From assembly GCF_003569005.1 (NCBI RefSeq), contig NZ_BCUR01000004.1:124001-188000 (forward strand): DNA of 64,000 nucleotides, written 5' to 3'. Position 1 is the stretch's first letter. The number at the start of each line of letters is the position of its first letter. The stretch comes from Vibrio superstes. GTDB lineage: Bacteria; Pseudomonadota; Gammaproteobacteria; Enterobacterales; Vibrionaceae. Under the pieces are notes generated by a model. That model saw only the letters and a list, made by a program, of their open reading frames with translations. It ran no database searches and was not told where the DNA came from. A program made the translations under genes and the position numbers. Shown here piece after piece: positions 34,843 through 43,863 of the stretch.

Positions 34843-36255
34843 TTATTCGCTAAGGCTCAACTCTTTTAGCTTTCTGGTAAGTGTGTTACGTCCCCAACCC
34901 AGCACTTTAGCGGCATCCTGTTTATGACCATTGGTGTGATTCAGCGCGACTTTCAATAAAATGCGCTCAAATTCAGGAAGGGCATAGGAGAGGAGTTCGG
35001 TTTCTCCAGAGGCGAGTGCCGTTCTAGCCCACTTCTCTAGCAGTTCTTGCCAGTCTGAGCTATCCGTGCTGGTAGAAAGGCTACGCTCTTCTACAAGCTC
35101 TTGAGGAAGGTCTGAGGGCAGTATTTCACTACCACTTGCCATTACCGTTAACCAGCGACAGGTGTTCTCTAGTTGCCTAACGTTACCCGGCCAACTAAGA
35201 CGAGTGAGGATATCTACCGCTTCTTTGGATAAGGTTTTCACCTCTACACTCAGCTCTTCTGCCGCTAAATCTAGGAAGTGTTGTGCGAGCTTTTCGATAT
35301 CTTGTTTACGCTCCCTTAAAGAAGGGATGTGTACGCGAATAACGTTTAAGCGGTGAAAGAGATCTTCACGAAAGTCTCCCTCTTTAACAAGAGATTCTAG
35401 GTTTTGGTGAGTAGCGGCAATGATTCTTACGTCTACCTTAATGGCAGAGTGACCACCGACACGATAGAACTGTCCGTCGGCAAGTACGCGCAATAATCGC
35501 GTTTGGATATCCAGTGGCATATCACCGATTTCATCCAAGAATAGCGTGCCACCATTGGCCTGTTCGAATCGACCTTGGCGAACGCTGTTTGCACCGGTAA
35601 ATGCCCCCTTCTCATGTCCAAAAAGCTCTGACTCGATAAGATCTTTTGGAATCGCAGCCATATTGAGGGCAATAAAAGGGTTTTTGCTACGAGGACTGTG
35701 TTTATGCAGAGCGTGAGCTACTAGCTCCTTACCCGTACCGGATTCACCATTAATTAACACAGAGATAGAGGAGCGGGACAGACGGCCGATAGCACGGAAT
35801 ACCTCTTGCATCGCGGGCGCTTCACCTATGATTTCAGGGGTGTCCGCTTTGCTTGAGGTTAGCGCATTGTGGCTTTGCTTTTGTTCTTGGCTATGAGTAA
35901 TAGCGCGATCGGCAAGAGCAAGGGCTTCATCAATATCAAATGGCTTCGGCAGATACTCAAAAGCCCCTTCTTGATACGCCTTAACGGCAGCGTCTAGGTC
36001 TGAATGAGCTGTCATAATAATAACAGGCAGCTCTGGCTCAGCTTTTTGGATCTGTTTAAGCAGGTCAAGGCCATCCATACCAGGCATACGAATATCTGAG
36101 ATGATAACGTCTGGAACCTCTCGCTCTAGTGCTAAAAGTACGCTTTCAGCATCTGCGAAGGTTTCACACTTTATATTGGCGTTAGAGAGGGTCTTTTCTA
36201 GAACCCAGCGTATAGAACTGTCGTCATCAACGACCCATACATAGCCTTTACTCAT
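34843..36255 (-). CDS. ntrC: Nitrogen regulator NtrC (sigma-54 activator)
   Basis: A 470-residue response regulator. The receiver domain has the acidic pocket D11-D12 and the phospho-acceptor D54 (SDIRMPGMDG). The AAA+ domain begins near residue 140 with Walker A GESGTGKE, the sigma-54 contact loop GAFTGA and Walker B GGTLFLDEIGD. The C-terminal Fis-type helix-turn-helix (NGHKQDAAKVLGWGRNTLTRKLKEL) binds DNA. It activates nitrogen-assimilation promoters, including the sigma-54 promoter of glnA in this window. It lies 27 bp after ntrB in the order glnA-ntrB-ntrC. Confidence 0.98.
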   Translation of the reverse strand: MSKGYVWVVDDDSSIRWVLEKTLSNANIKCETFADAESVLLALEREVPDVIISDIRMPGMDGLDLLKQIQKAEPELPVIIMTAHSDLDAAVKAYQEGAFEYLPKPFDIDEALALADRAITHSQEQKQSHNALTSSKADTPEIIGEAPAMQEVFRAIGRLSRSSISVLINGESGTGKELVAHALHKHSPRSKNPFIALNMAAIPKDLIESELFGHEKGAFTGANSVRQGRFEQANGGTLFLDEIGDMPLDIQTRLLRVLADGQFYRVGGHSAIKVDVRIIAATHQNLESLVKEGDFREDLFHRLNVIRVHIPSLRERKQDIEKLAQHFLDLAAEELSVEVKTLSKEAVDILTRLSWPGNVRQLENTCRWLTVMASGSEILPSDLPQELVEERSLSTSTDSSDWQELLEKWARTALASGETELLSYALPEFERILLKVALNHTNGHKQDAAKVLGWGRNTLTRKLKELSLSE

Positions 36256-36282
36256 TATTCTGCCTCCTAGCGCTTTTATTTT

Positions 36283-37338
36283 TTAATAATCTAAAATGGG
36301 TAGATAAACGGTGAACGTCGTTTTACCGGGCCAACTGTCTACTTCGATCTTGCCATGATGCTGGTCTATAAGATTTTGCGATATTGATAGCCCAAGCCCA
36401 GTACCACCCTCTCGGCCACTGACCATAGGATAAAACAAGGTATCTACTAGCTCTGGGGGAATACCAGGACCGTTATCGACTACCTCTATTCTGGCGGCAA
36501 GCTTAACTCGCTTGCCATGGATATTTACTTGATGCTCAGTTCGAGTGGTTAGGGTGATTAGAGCATCATCTTGCTTTTGTAATATTTGAGCGGCATTGCT
36601 TACTATGTTGAGCAGTGCTTGCTCGATCTGCTCGCTGTCCATGGCAATATCCGGCAAGCTAGGATCATAATCTCGCTCAATGCGAACATTTTGACCTAAC
36701 TCCAGCCCGACCAACTGACGCACCTTTTCTAAAATAAGGTGCACATTCTCTGGTTGCTTGGTGCCAGGTCTTTGTGGTCCAAGCAAGCGATCCACCAGGT
36801 TTCGCAGCCTGTCAGCTTGCTCGATAATAATCTGGGTATATTCTCTTAGTGACTCCGATGGCAGCATTTTTTCTAGCAGTTGCGCCGCGCCGCGAAGTCC
36901 ACCAAGCGGGTTCTTAATTTCATGAGCCAGACTTCTCACCAGTAGCTTGGCGGCTTGTTGCTGAGCATGCTGGTTGAGTTCTTGGTTGAGTCTTCTTTGT
37001 TGATCCACCTGTCGTAATTCAACTAAAAGCATCACCTTCTTGTCCCATGAAATAGGGCTAATTGTGATCTCCAATAGTAAGGGTCTGCCTTCTATAACAA
37101 AGGTAACGTCACTATCAGTAATGCTTTGTCCTGAAATTAAGGGCTGTTCAAACACCGAAAAGTCGATGGAGGAGTGCTCCACTAATTCAGGTAACCGCTG
37201 ATCGACACAGCGATTCTTACTCTGCCCAAATAGCTGTTCAGCCGATGGATTTAAGTAGCAAATCGTCAATGAGTCATCAATCAGCAGGGTCGCTGTAACA
37301 AGTTGATCTAAGACGGTCTCAGCTAGTGGTTTACTCAC
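36283..37338 (-). CDS. ntrB: Nitrogen sensor histidine kinase/phosphatase NtrB
   Basis: A cytoplasmic two-component kinase that phosphorylates NtrC and is controlled by PII. An N-terminal PAS domain ([21 protein letters not shown]) is followed by the H-box [21 protein letters not shown] with the phosphorylated His. The ATPase motifs are IVSNAAQIL (N box), VVDNGPGIP (G1) and [14 protein letters not shown] (G2). I place the start at the GTG at 37338 because AAAGGA precedes it by the right distance. The frame continues up to a GTG at 37359 that overlaps an NtrC half-site and lacks a ribosome site. Confidence 0.97.
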   Translation of the reverse strand: MSKPLAETVLDQLVTATLLIDDSLTICYLNPSAEQLFGQSKNRCVDQRLPELVEHSSIDFSVFEQPLISGQSITDSDVTFVIEGRPLLLEITISPISWDKKVMLLVELRQVDQQRRLNQELNQHAQQQAAKLLVRSLAHEIKNPLGGLRGAAQLLEKMLPSESLREYTQIIIEQADRLRNLVDRLLGPQRPGTKQPENVHLILEKVRQLVGLELGQNVRIERDYDPSLPDIAMDSEQIEQALLNIVSNAAQILQKQDDALITLTTRTEHQVNIHGKRVKLAARIEVVDNGPGIPPELVDTLFYPMVSGREGGTGLGLSISQNLIDQHHGKIEVDSWPGKTTFTVYLPILDY

Positions 37339-37380
37339 GAAAAATCCTTTTTGGTGCACAGAGAAAATCTAAGTTTATTA

Positions 37381-37399
37381 TTGCACAGTATTGGTGCAA
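37381..37399. promoter_or_regulatory. NtrC binding site upstream of ntrBC
   Basis: TTGCACAGTATTGGTGCAA is a close match to the NtrC palindrome TGCAC-N5/6-GGTGCA. A further half-site GGTGCA lies at 37353-37358. In enterics such sites repress the secondary ntrBC promoter, and the same autoregulation is likely here. Confidence 0.82.
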
Positions 37400-37516
37400 T
37401 AAGTGCCGCAGTTCGAGGAAATTAGCCCTTATCTAGATAATGCAAAAAGCTTGCCGTTTTTTGCGGTTGCTCTTAATTGGTGCTAATTAATTGAATGTGC
37501 GATAAATGGGGAATAA

Positions 37517-37545
37517 AAAAGGGCCTGCCAATGGCAGACCCTTTT
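37517..37545 (-). terminator. Intrinsic terminator of glnA
   Basis: GGG-CTGCC / GGCAG-CCC with one C-A mismatch and an AAT loop, flanked by A and T runs. It separates glnA from ntrBC and would limit read-through. Confidence 0.85.
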
Positions 37546-37566
37546 AAAAAGAGCTTAATCTAACGA

Positions 37567-38976
37567 TTAAACAGAGTAGTAAAGGTCAAACTCAAGTGGG
37601 TGAGTTGTCATGTTGATCTTTTCTACGTCTTGAGATTTCAGGTCGATGTAAGAATCGATGAAGTCATCAGAGAATACGCCGCCAGCAGTTAGGAACTCAC
37701 GGTCTGCATCTAGAGAAGCAAGAGCTTCTTGTAGTGAAGCTGCAACTGTTGGGATTTCAGCTGCTTCTTCTGCAGGTAGGTCGTATAGATCCTTATCCAT
37801 AGCTTCGCCTGGGTGGATCTTGTTCTTAATACCGTCAAGGCCAGCCATTAGCATTGCAGAGTATGCTAGGTATGGGTTAGCCGCTGGGTCACCAAAGCGT
37901 AGCTCGATACGACGAGCTTTAGGGCTTGGTACTACTGGGATACGGATAGAAGCAGAACGGTTACGTGCAGAGTATGCAAGCATAACTGGTGCTTCGAAGC
38001 CTGGAACTAGACGCTTGTACGAGTTAGTTGCAGGGTTAGCAAATGCGTTGATTGCACGTGCGTGCTTGATTACACCACCGATGTAGTAGATAGCTAGCTC
38101 AGATAGGCCGCCGTACTTGTCACCAGCAAAAAGGTTAACGCCATCTTTTGCTAGAGATTGGTGAACGTGCATACCTGAACCGTTGTCGCCAACGAGTGGT
38201 TTAGGCATGAAAGTCGCTGTTTTGCCGTAAGCGTGAGCTACGTTATGAACAACATACTTATAGATTTGAGTTTCATCAGCTTTAGCTGTTAGCGTGTTGA
38301 AACGAGTCGCGATCTCGTTCTGACCCGCTGTAGCAACTTCGTGGTGGTGAGCTTCAACTACTAGACCCATTTCTTCCATGATTAGACACATAGCAGAACG
38401 GATATCTTGAGATGAATCAACAGGAGCTACTGGGAAGTAACCGCCTTTAACACCTGGACGGTGACCTTTGTTACCTTCTTCAAAATCAGAACCTGAGTTC
38501 CAAGATGCTTCTACGTCATCGATTTTGTAGAAAGAACCTGACATGTCAGTGTTGAACTTAACATCGTCAAATAGGAAGAATTCTGGTTCTGGACCGATTA
38601 GTACTGTATCTGCGATTCCAGTAGAACGCATGTACTCTTCAGAGCGCTTCGCGATAGAGCGAGGGTCGCGGTCGTAGCCTTGCATAGTAGTAGGCTCAAG
38701 AATGTCACAACGGATGTTCAGTGTTGAATCTTCTGTGAACGGGTCAAGTACCGCGCTTGCTGCGTCCGGCATCATAACCATGTCAGATTCATTAATACCC
38801 TTCCAACCAGCTACAGAAGAACCATCGAACATTTTGCCTTCTTCAAAGAAGTCTGCATCGATTTGGTGTGAAGGAAGAGAGATATGTTGCTCTTTACCTT
38901 TAGTATCGGTAAAGCGTAAGTCAACGAACTTAACTTCATTTTCTTGGATCAGCGATAGTACATTTTCTACTGACAT
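37567..38976 (-). CDS. glnA: Glutamine synthetase, type I
   Basis: ATP-dependent amidation of glutamate to glutamine, the main ammonium-assimilating step. The 469-residue protein carries the family signatures FDGSSVAGW (N-terminal), [23 protein letters not shown], and [13 protein letters not shown] (ATP site). The adenylylation tyrosine lies in [11 protein letters not shown], as in E. coli Tyr397, so control by GlnE is expected. Upstream are a sigma-54 promoter and NtrC-like sites; downstream lie ntrB and ntrC. Confidence 0.99.
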   Translation of the reverse strand: MSVENVLSLIQENEVKFVDLRFTDTKGKEQHISLPSHQIDADFFEEGKMFDGSSVAGWKGINESDMVMMPDAASAVLDPFTEDSTLNIRCDILEPTTMQGYDRDPRSIAKRSEEYMRSTGIADTVLIGPEPEFFLFDDVKFNTDMSGSFYKIDDVEASWNSGSDFEEGNKGHRPGVKGGYFPVAPVDSSQDIRSAMCLIMEEMGLVVEAHHHEVATAGQNEIATRFNTLTAKADETQIYKYVVHNVAHAYGKTATFMPKPLVGDNGSGMHVHQSLAKDGVNLFAGDKYGGLSELAIYYIGGVIKHARAINAFANPATNSYKRLVPGFEAPVMLAYSARNRSASIRIPVVPSPKARRIELRFGDPAANPYLAYSAMLMAGLDGIKNKIHPGEAMDKDLYDLPAEEAAEIPTVAASLQEALASLDADREFLTAGGVFSDDFIDSYIDLKSQDVEKINMTTHPLEFDLYYSV

Positions 38977-39101
38977 GATTGGAAAACCTCCAGTGTTGGT
39001 AAACGTGATTGCTCGATTTTGGTGAGCATAAAATCCTAGGATTCAATCTACACTCTTTTTTACTCATCGAACAATTAATATTTTTCGACTGCTTTCCCTA
39101 A

Positions 39102-39118
39102 TGCGAAAGGTGTGCCAA
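39102..39118 (-). promoter_or_regulatory. glnA: Sigma-54 promoter of glnA
   Basis: Read on the minus strand, TTGGCACACCTTTCGCA has the GG and GC dinucleotides separated by exactly ten bases, matching the -24/-12 consensus. Transcription would start near 39091, leaving a leader of about 115 nt before glnA. Confidence 0.85.
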
Positions 39119-39181
39119 CTTTTCAAATTCTATATTTATCAATGATTTAAATAGTCTATAGTTGGTTTTTAGTATTCGTCA

Positions 39182-39243
39182 TGCACCAAGATGATCCATG
39201 CTTGCACTATGTTGGGGCGTTAAAATGTGAACTTTGGGTGCAG
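39182..39243 (-). promoter_or_regulatory. NtrC-like enhancer sites of glnA
   Basis: TGCAC-N6-GGGGCG at 39203-39219, TGCACC at 39182-39187 and GGGTGCA at 39236-39242 resemble NtrC half and full sites. They lie about 90-150 bp upstream of the predicted glnA start site, the usual enhancer position. Confidence 0.6.
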
Positions 39244-39532
39244 TTGCTCGATATCAATGAAATATTCTCAACTGAAAATAAGAAATGGATCACTTTCGCC
39301 CTAGATTGGTGCGATGGCAGATAGCCTTTTAGAGGGGAAATAAGGTCACTAAAAGAGGGAAGCTAGTGATATTTGCTAAGCGGGGAGCTAAATAGAGGTC
39401 AATAATTCATTAATAAGTAAGGTATAGATCACATCTTGTTGGGATTTTGGCTAAAATCTGATACATTACGGCAAATTTTTTTAATTCCTGTCATCGGCAA
39501 ACCGCCGAGACGCTACTGAGTGAACTCTATTC
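39244..39532. other. Intergenic region upstream of typA
   Basis: Roughly 290 bp of AT-rich sequence that holds the typA promoter. Just before typA is a short hairpin-capable TCGGC/GCCGA repeat in the leader (near 39494-39509). No gene is convincing; a small minus-strand frame here is a typA shadow. Confidence 0.4.
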
Positions 39533-41362
39533 ATGTCTACTCCACAGATTGATAAGTTAAGAAATATCGCCATCATTGCGCACGTTGACCATGGTAAAAC
39601 AACACTGGTTGATAAGCTGCTACAGCAATCGGGTACGCTTGAGTCTCGTGGTGAAGCTGAAGAGCGCGTAATGGACTCGAACGACATCGAGAAAGAGCGT
39701 GGCATTACCATTCTTGCAAAAAACACTGCAATTAACTGGAATGATTACCGCATCAACATCGTAGATACCCCAGGACACGCCGATTTCGGTGGTGAAGTTG
39801 AGCGTATCATGTCTATGGTTGATTCAGTTTTGCTTATCGTAGATGCAGTTGACGGCCCTATGCCTCAAACTCGCTTCGTAACACAAAAAGCATTCGCACA
39901 CGGCCTTAAGCCAATCGTTGTAATCAACAAGATTGACCGCCCTGGCGCTCGTCCTGATTGGGTTATGGACCAAGTTTTCGACCTATTTGACAACCTAGGT
40001 GCAACTGACGAACAACTAGACTTTACTGTTGTTTACGCTTCAGCTCTTAACGGCTGGGCAACAATGGAAGAAGGTGAGACTGGCGAGAACATGGAACCAT
40101 TGTTCCAAGCAGTTGTTGATACAGTAGAATCTCCAAACGTTGACCTAGACGGTTCACTGCAAATGCAGGTTTCTCAGCTTGATTACAGCTCTTACGTTGG
40201 TGTTATCGGTGTATGTCGTGTAACTCGTGGTTCTGTTAAGCCTAACCAGCAAGTGACTATTGTTAACGCTGAAGGCCAAAAGCGTAACGGTAAAGTAGGC
40301 ACGGTACTGGGTTACCTTGGTCTTGACCGTCACGAAGTTGAGCAAGCAAACGCAGGCGACATCATTGCAATCACAGGTCTTGGTGAGCTGAAAATTTCAG
40401 ACACTATCTGTGACCAAAACAACGTAGAAGCGATGACTCCTCTATCTGTAGATGAGCCAACGGTTACTATGACTTTCCAAGTAAACACTTCTCCGTTCGC
40501 GGGTAAAGAAGGCAAGTTCGTTACTTCACGTAACATCCTTGAGCGTCTTGAGAAAGAATTGGTACACAACGTAGCATTGCGCGTTGAAGAAACTGACAAC
40601 CCTGACCGTTTCCGTGTATCTGGTCGTGGTGAGCTTCACCTTTCGATCCTTATCGAAAACATGCGTCGTGAAGGCTTCGAGCTAGCAGTATCTCGTCCAG
40701 AAGTAATCCTTAAAGAAGAAGACGGTCAACTTCTAGAACCATACGAAACAGTAACCATCGATGTGCTTGAAGAACACCAAGGTGGCATCATGGAAAATAT
40801 CGGCCTACGTAAAGGTGAGCTAACAGATATGTCTCCTGATGGTAAAGGCCGTGTTCGCATGGACTTTATGATGCCTTCTCGTGGTCTTATCGGTTTCCAA
40901 ACTGAATTCCTAACGTTGACGTCTGGTTCTGGCCTGATGTACCACTCGTTTGATCACTACGGCCCTCACAAAGGCGGCGTAATTGGTCAACGTAACAATG
41001 GTGTTCTTATCTCGAACGCAACGGGTAAAGCTCTGACGTATGCTCTGTTTAACCTACAAGAGCGTGGTCGTCTGTTTGCACAGCACGCTGACGAAGTTTA
41101 CGAAGGTCAGGTAATCGGTATTCATAACCGTGCAAACGACCTAACGGTGAACTGTCTTAAAGGTAAGCAGCTAACTAACGTACGTGCTTCTGGTACGGAC
41201 GAAGCTCAGGTTCTTTCTCCACCGATCAAGCACACTCTAGAGCAAGCTCTTGAGTTCATTGACGAAGATGAACTAGTAGAAGTAACGCCTGAAAGCATTC
41301 GTATCCGTAAGAAGCTTCTTACTGAGAACGAGCGTAAGCGCGCAGCACGTCCTGCTAAGTAA
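39533..41362 (+). CDS. typA: Ribosome-associated GTPase TypA/BipA
   Basis: A translational GTPase of the EF-G family, 609 residues, that binds ribosomes under stress and at low temperature and helps 50S assembly. G motifs are [14 protein letters not shown] (G1), RGITI (G2), [14 protein letters not shown] (G3) and [10 protein letters not shown] (G4). EF-G-like domain V and the BipA-specific C-terminal domain ([20 protein letters not shown]) follow. It lies opposite glnA with a shared upstream region. The start at 39533 is an ATG with a weak ribosome site. Confidence 0.98.
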   Translation: MSTPQIDKLRNIAIIAHVDHGKTTLVDKLLQQSGTLESRGEAEERVMDSNDIEKERGITILAKNTAINWNDYRINIVDTPGHADFGGEVERIMSMVDSVLLIVDAVDGPMPQTRFVTQKAFAHGLKPIVVINKIDRPGARPDWVMDQVFDLFDNLGATDEQLDFTVVYASALNGWATMEEGETGENMEPLFQAVVDTVESPNVDLDGSLQMQVSQLDYSSYVGVIGVCRVTRGSVKPNQQVTIVNAEGQKRNGKVGTVLGYLGLDRHEVEQANAGDIIAITGLGELKISDTICDQNNVEAMTPLSVDEPTVTMTFQVNTSPFAGKEGKFVTSRNILERLEKELVHNVALRVEETDNPDRFRVSGRGELHLSILIENMRREGFELAVSRPEVILKEEDGQLLEPYETVTIDVLEEHQGGIMENIGLRKGELTDMSPDGKGRVRMDFMMPSRGLIGFQTEFLTLTSGSGLMYHSFDHYGPHKGGVIGQRNNGVLISNATGKALTYALFNLQERGRLFAQHADEVYEGQVIGIHNRANDLTVNCLKGKQLTNVRASGTDEAQVLSPPIKHTLEQALEFIDEDELVEVTPESIRIRKKLLTENERKRAARPAK

Positions 41363-41377
41363 TCTAATCTCAGACTA

Positions 41378-41398
41378 GCTGTGCACTGAGTGCACAGC
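41378..41398 (+). repeat. Hairpin in the typA 3' region
   Basis: GCTGTGCA (41378-41385) pairs with TGCACAGC (41391-41398) around CTGAG, just before the main terminator. It has no T run of its own. Confidence 0.7.
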
Positions 41399-41408
41399 CC
41401 AGCTGATA

Positions 41409-41461
41409 CAGCCCCGCAGTAGTCCCTTTATTGGCTCACTTCTGCGGGGCTGTTTTTTTTG
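41409..41461 (+). terminator. Intrinsic terminator of typA with long loop
   Basis: CAGCCCCGCAG (41409-41419) and CTGCGGGGCTG (41442-41452) form a perfect 11-bp stem closed by an unusually long 22-nt loop and followed by eight to nine Ts. Confidence 0.85.
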
Positions 41462-41573
41462 CTAAACTGAAACTTCTTTCGTAACAGATTGAATTTTCAA
41501 ACGACAAGTCATGATGACTTGTGATTAAGTCTCAACGTTCAATCCCTATTGGTATTACAGCAGGACGCAGTAA

Positions 41574-42488
41574 ATGCTCAATCTTCCAAGCTGGGTACAT
41601 GTTTTTTTGCATTACTCTGGCTACCTCTACCAAAGAGCCAAGCACGATAGGCTACCTGTGAATGCAGGTTATATGGCTTACATCACTCTATTGTCTTTGG
41701 TGCCTTTAACTACGGTAACCTTAACCGCATTGTCGCGTGTGCCTTTTTTTGATGGTGTTGGGGATACGGTTCAGCAGTTCGTGTTTAGTAACTTTGTGCC
41801 TGCTGCGGGTGAGGCTATTCAGCACACTCTAAACGAATTTATTGCCAATACGGGTAAGATGACCTCGATAGGGTTAGTGTTCCTATTCTTTGCTGCTTTG
41901 CTATTGATCTCGGCCATCGATAAAAACCTCAACTACATTTGGCGAGTGCGCAAAAAGCGCCGCACTGTGTATTCATTTTCTATGTATTGGATGGTGTTAA
42001 CTCTCGGTCCTGTGCTTGTGGGTATGAGCTTGGTCTTTTCTTCTTATGTTGGCTCGCTACGGGTTTGGAGCGAAGATACGGTGCATTTGGTGTATGGCCT
42101 ATTGCCTATCACCTTTTCTTTCTTAGCCTTCTTTGGGCTGTATCTGCTGGTGCCTAATATTAAGGTGCGCTTTAATCATGCCTTGGCGGGTGCGTTTGTT
42201 GCCGGCTGCTTGTTTGAGATTAGTAAGAAGCTATTTGCCTACTACGTGTCTCAGTTCCCTTCATATCAGCTGATATATGGTGCCTTGGCGGCGGTCCCTC
42301 TGTTATTTATGTGGATTTATCTCTGCTGGATGATAGTGTTGATCGGTGCAGAAATCACAGCCAGCTTAGGTGAAGATGAGGTGTGGCGAGTTAATGAGCC
42401 ATTCAGCATCAAATGGTTTTTGTATTACCAAGATAAATTAATGAGAAAAAGGATTCGAAGTGATAGCTCTGATTCAGAGAGTGAGTGA
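41574..42488 (+). CDS. YihY/BrkB-family inner-membrane protein
   Basis: A 304-residue integral membrane protein with about six hydrophobic helices. Family features are [19 protein letters not shown] near residue 30, the conserved [20 protein letters not shown], and [30 protein letters not shown] near the C-terminus. Despite older RNase BN naming, these proteins are not nucleases; transport or envelope roles are suspected. AGGA lies nine bases before the ATG. It overlaps dtd by 29 bp, so the two are probably co-transcribed. Confidence 0.93.
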   Translation: MLNLPSWVHVFLHYSGYLYQRAKHDRLPVNAGYMAYITLLSLVPLTTVTLTALSRVPFFDGVGDTVQQFVFSNFVPAAGEAIQHTLNEFIANTGKMTSIGLVFLFFAALLLISAIDKNLNYIWRVRKKRRTVYSFSMYWMVLTLGPVLVGMSLVFSSYVGSLRVWSEDTVHLVYGLLPITFSFLAFFGLYLLVPNIKVRFNHALAGAFVAGCLFEISKKLFAYYVSQFPSYQLIYGALAAVPLLFMWIYLCWMIVLIGAEITASLGEDEVWRVNEPFSIKWFLYYQDKLMRKRIRSDSSDSESE

Positions 42489-42894
42489 GGCCGCTGTAAA
42501 GGTCGACGGTGAAGTGGTCGGAGAGATCGAGAAAGGCTTATTAGTCCTACTTGGCGTAGAAAGAGATGATGATGAAGCCAAAGCTAAGCGCTTGATGGAG
42601 AGGGTAACCACCTATCGCGTATTTGGTGATGATGAAGATAAAATGAATCTGAATGTGAAGCAAGTTGATGGTAGTGTGTTAGTGGTTTCCCAATTTACGC
42701 TACCTGCCGATACTAAGAAAGGGACTCGTGCAGGCTTCTCACGCGGTGCGGCACCAGCGGATGCAGAGCGCTTGTATGAATATTTCTCTGATCGTTGCGC
42801 GGAAGTACTTCCGACTGAGCGCGGTCGCTTTGCTGCAGATATGAAGGTCTCACTGGTCAACGATGGTCCTGTTACCTTCTGGCTCCAAGTCTAG
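42460..42894 (+). CDS. dtd: D-aminoacyl-tRNA deacylase
   Basis: A 144-residue dimeric enzyme that hydrolyses D-aminoacyl-tRNAs. The catalytic SQFTL motif is present in [20 protein letters not shown] and the cross-subunit Gly-cisPro motif is in [11 protein letters not shown]. The start is a GTG at 42460, with AAGGA correctly placed inside the end of the yihY-family gene. The 29-bp overlap with that gene is typical of this cluster in gammaproteobacteria. Confidence 0.97.
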   Translation: MIALIQRVSEAAVKVDGEVVGEIEKGLLVLLGVERDDDEAKAKRLMERVTTYRVFGDDEDKMNLNVKQVDGSVLVVSQFTLPADTKKGTRAGFSRGAAPADAERLYEYFSDRCAEVLPTERGRFAADMKVSLVNDGPVTFWLQV

Positions 42895-42939
42895 GACTGT
42901 TGTTCTATAACTAACTGATTCAAATGGATCTGAACTCAT

Positions 42940-43863
42940 ATGTTTAAACTGATTACCCCAAGAACTGAAAACCAACTGCAAAAGTATTATCACTTTCGCT
43001 GGCAGATGTTGCGTGAGCCTTGGCAAAGGCCAAAGGGTTCAGAAAGAGACGAATACGATGAGCTTAGCCATCATCGTATGATAGTGGACAGTCGAGGCCG
43101 TCCTGTTGCCATAGGGCGCCTGTATGTGACTGCTGATGATGATGGTCAGATCCGTTATATGGCGGTGAAAAAGAACCGTCAGGGCAAAGGCGTTGGTTCT
43201 TTGATCATGGTGGCTCTAGAGTCTTTGGCTAGGGAAGAGGGCGTGAAGCGATTGGTGTGTAATGCCCGCGAAGATGCCATTGAGTTTTATCGTAATAATG
43301 GCTTTGAAAGCCAAGGTTCATTGAGCGATGAGCGAGGACCTGTACGTCATCAGCAAATGATTAAAACTATCGACCCTATGGCGAATGTATTGCGACGCCC
43401 TGATTGGTGTAATGAGCTACAAAGCCGTTGGGAAGAGCAGATCCCTATCAGTGATAAAATGGGGATTAAGATCAACCAGTATACAGGCTACAAGTTTGAG
43501 TGTGTTGCTCAGCTAAACCCAAACCTTAATCCGCACAATACGATGTTTGCGGGATCAGCGTTTACCTTAGCCACCTTAACAGGGTGGGGGATGGCTTGGC
43601 TGTTGATGAAGGAGCGAAACCTTCATGCTGACATCGTGCTTGCAGACAGTAATATACGCTATCGTCACCCTGTAAAAGAGAGCCCGAAGGCGAGTACCTC
43701 TTTGGATGGCATCAGTGGAGACCTTGATAGACTAGAGGGAGGGCGCCGAGCCCGAATTATTATTAAGGTATTTATCTATAGTGGCACACAAGAAGCGGTT
43801 GAATTTACAGGTACTTATGTATTGCTGCCTAGTTCAAAGGCCAATGAAACCCTAAGTGTTTAG
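42940..43863 (+). CDS. yiiD: YiiD-like GNAT acetyltransferase / hotdog bifunctional protein
   Basis: A 307-residue two-domain protein. The N-terminal ~145 residues form a GNAT domain with the acetyl-CoA loop KKNRQGKGVGSLIM; the C-terminal part is a hotdog thioesterase-like domain with NPHNTMFAGSAFTLATLTGWGMAWL. Order and length match E. coli YiiD (also called FabY, genetically linked to FabH-independent initiation of fatty-acid synthesis). Its stop codon overlaps the stop of the convergent AsmA-like gene by three bases, with no terminator between them. Confidence 0.9.
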   Translation: MFKLITPRTENQLQKYYHFRWQMLREPWQRPKGSERDEYDELSHHRMIVDSRGRPVAIGRLYVTADDDGQIRYMAVKKNRQGKGVGSLIMVALESLAREEGVKRLVCNAREDAIEFYRNNGFESQGSLSDERGPVRHQQMIKTIDPMANVLRRPDWCNELQSRWEEQIPISDKMGIKINQYTGYKFECVAQLNPNLNPHNTMFAGSAFTLATLTGWGMAWLLMKERNLHADIVLADSNIRYRHPVKESPKASTSLDGISGDLDRLEGGRRARIIIKVFIYSGTQEAVEFTGTYVLLPSSKANETLSV

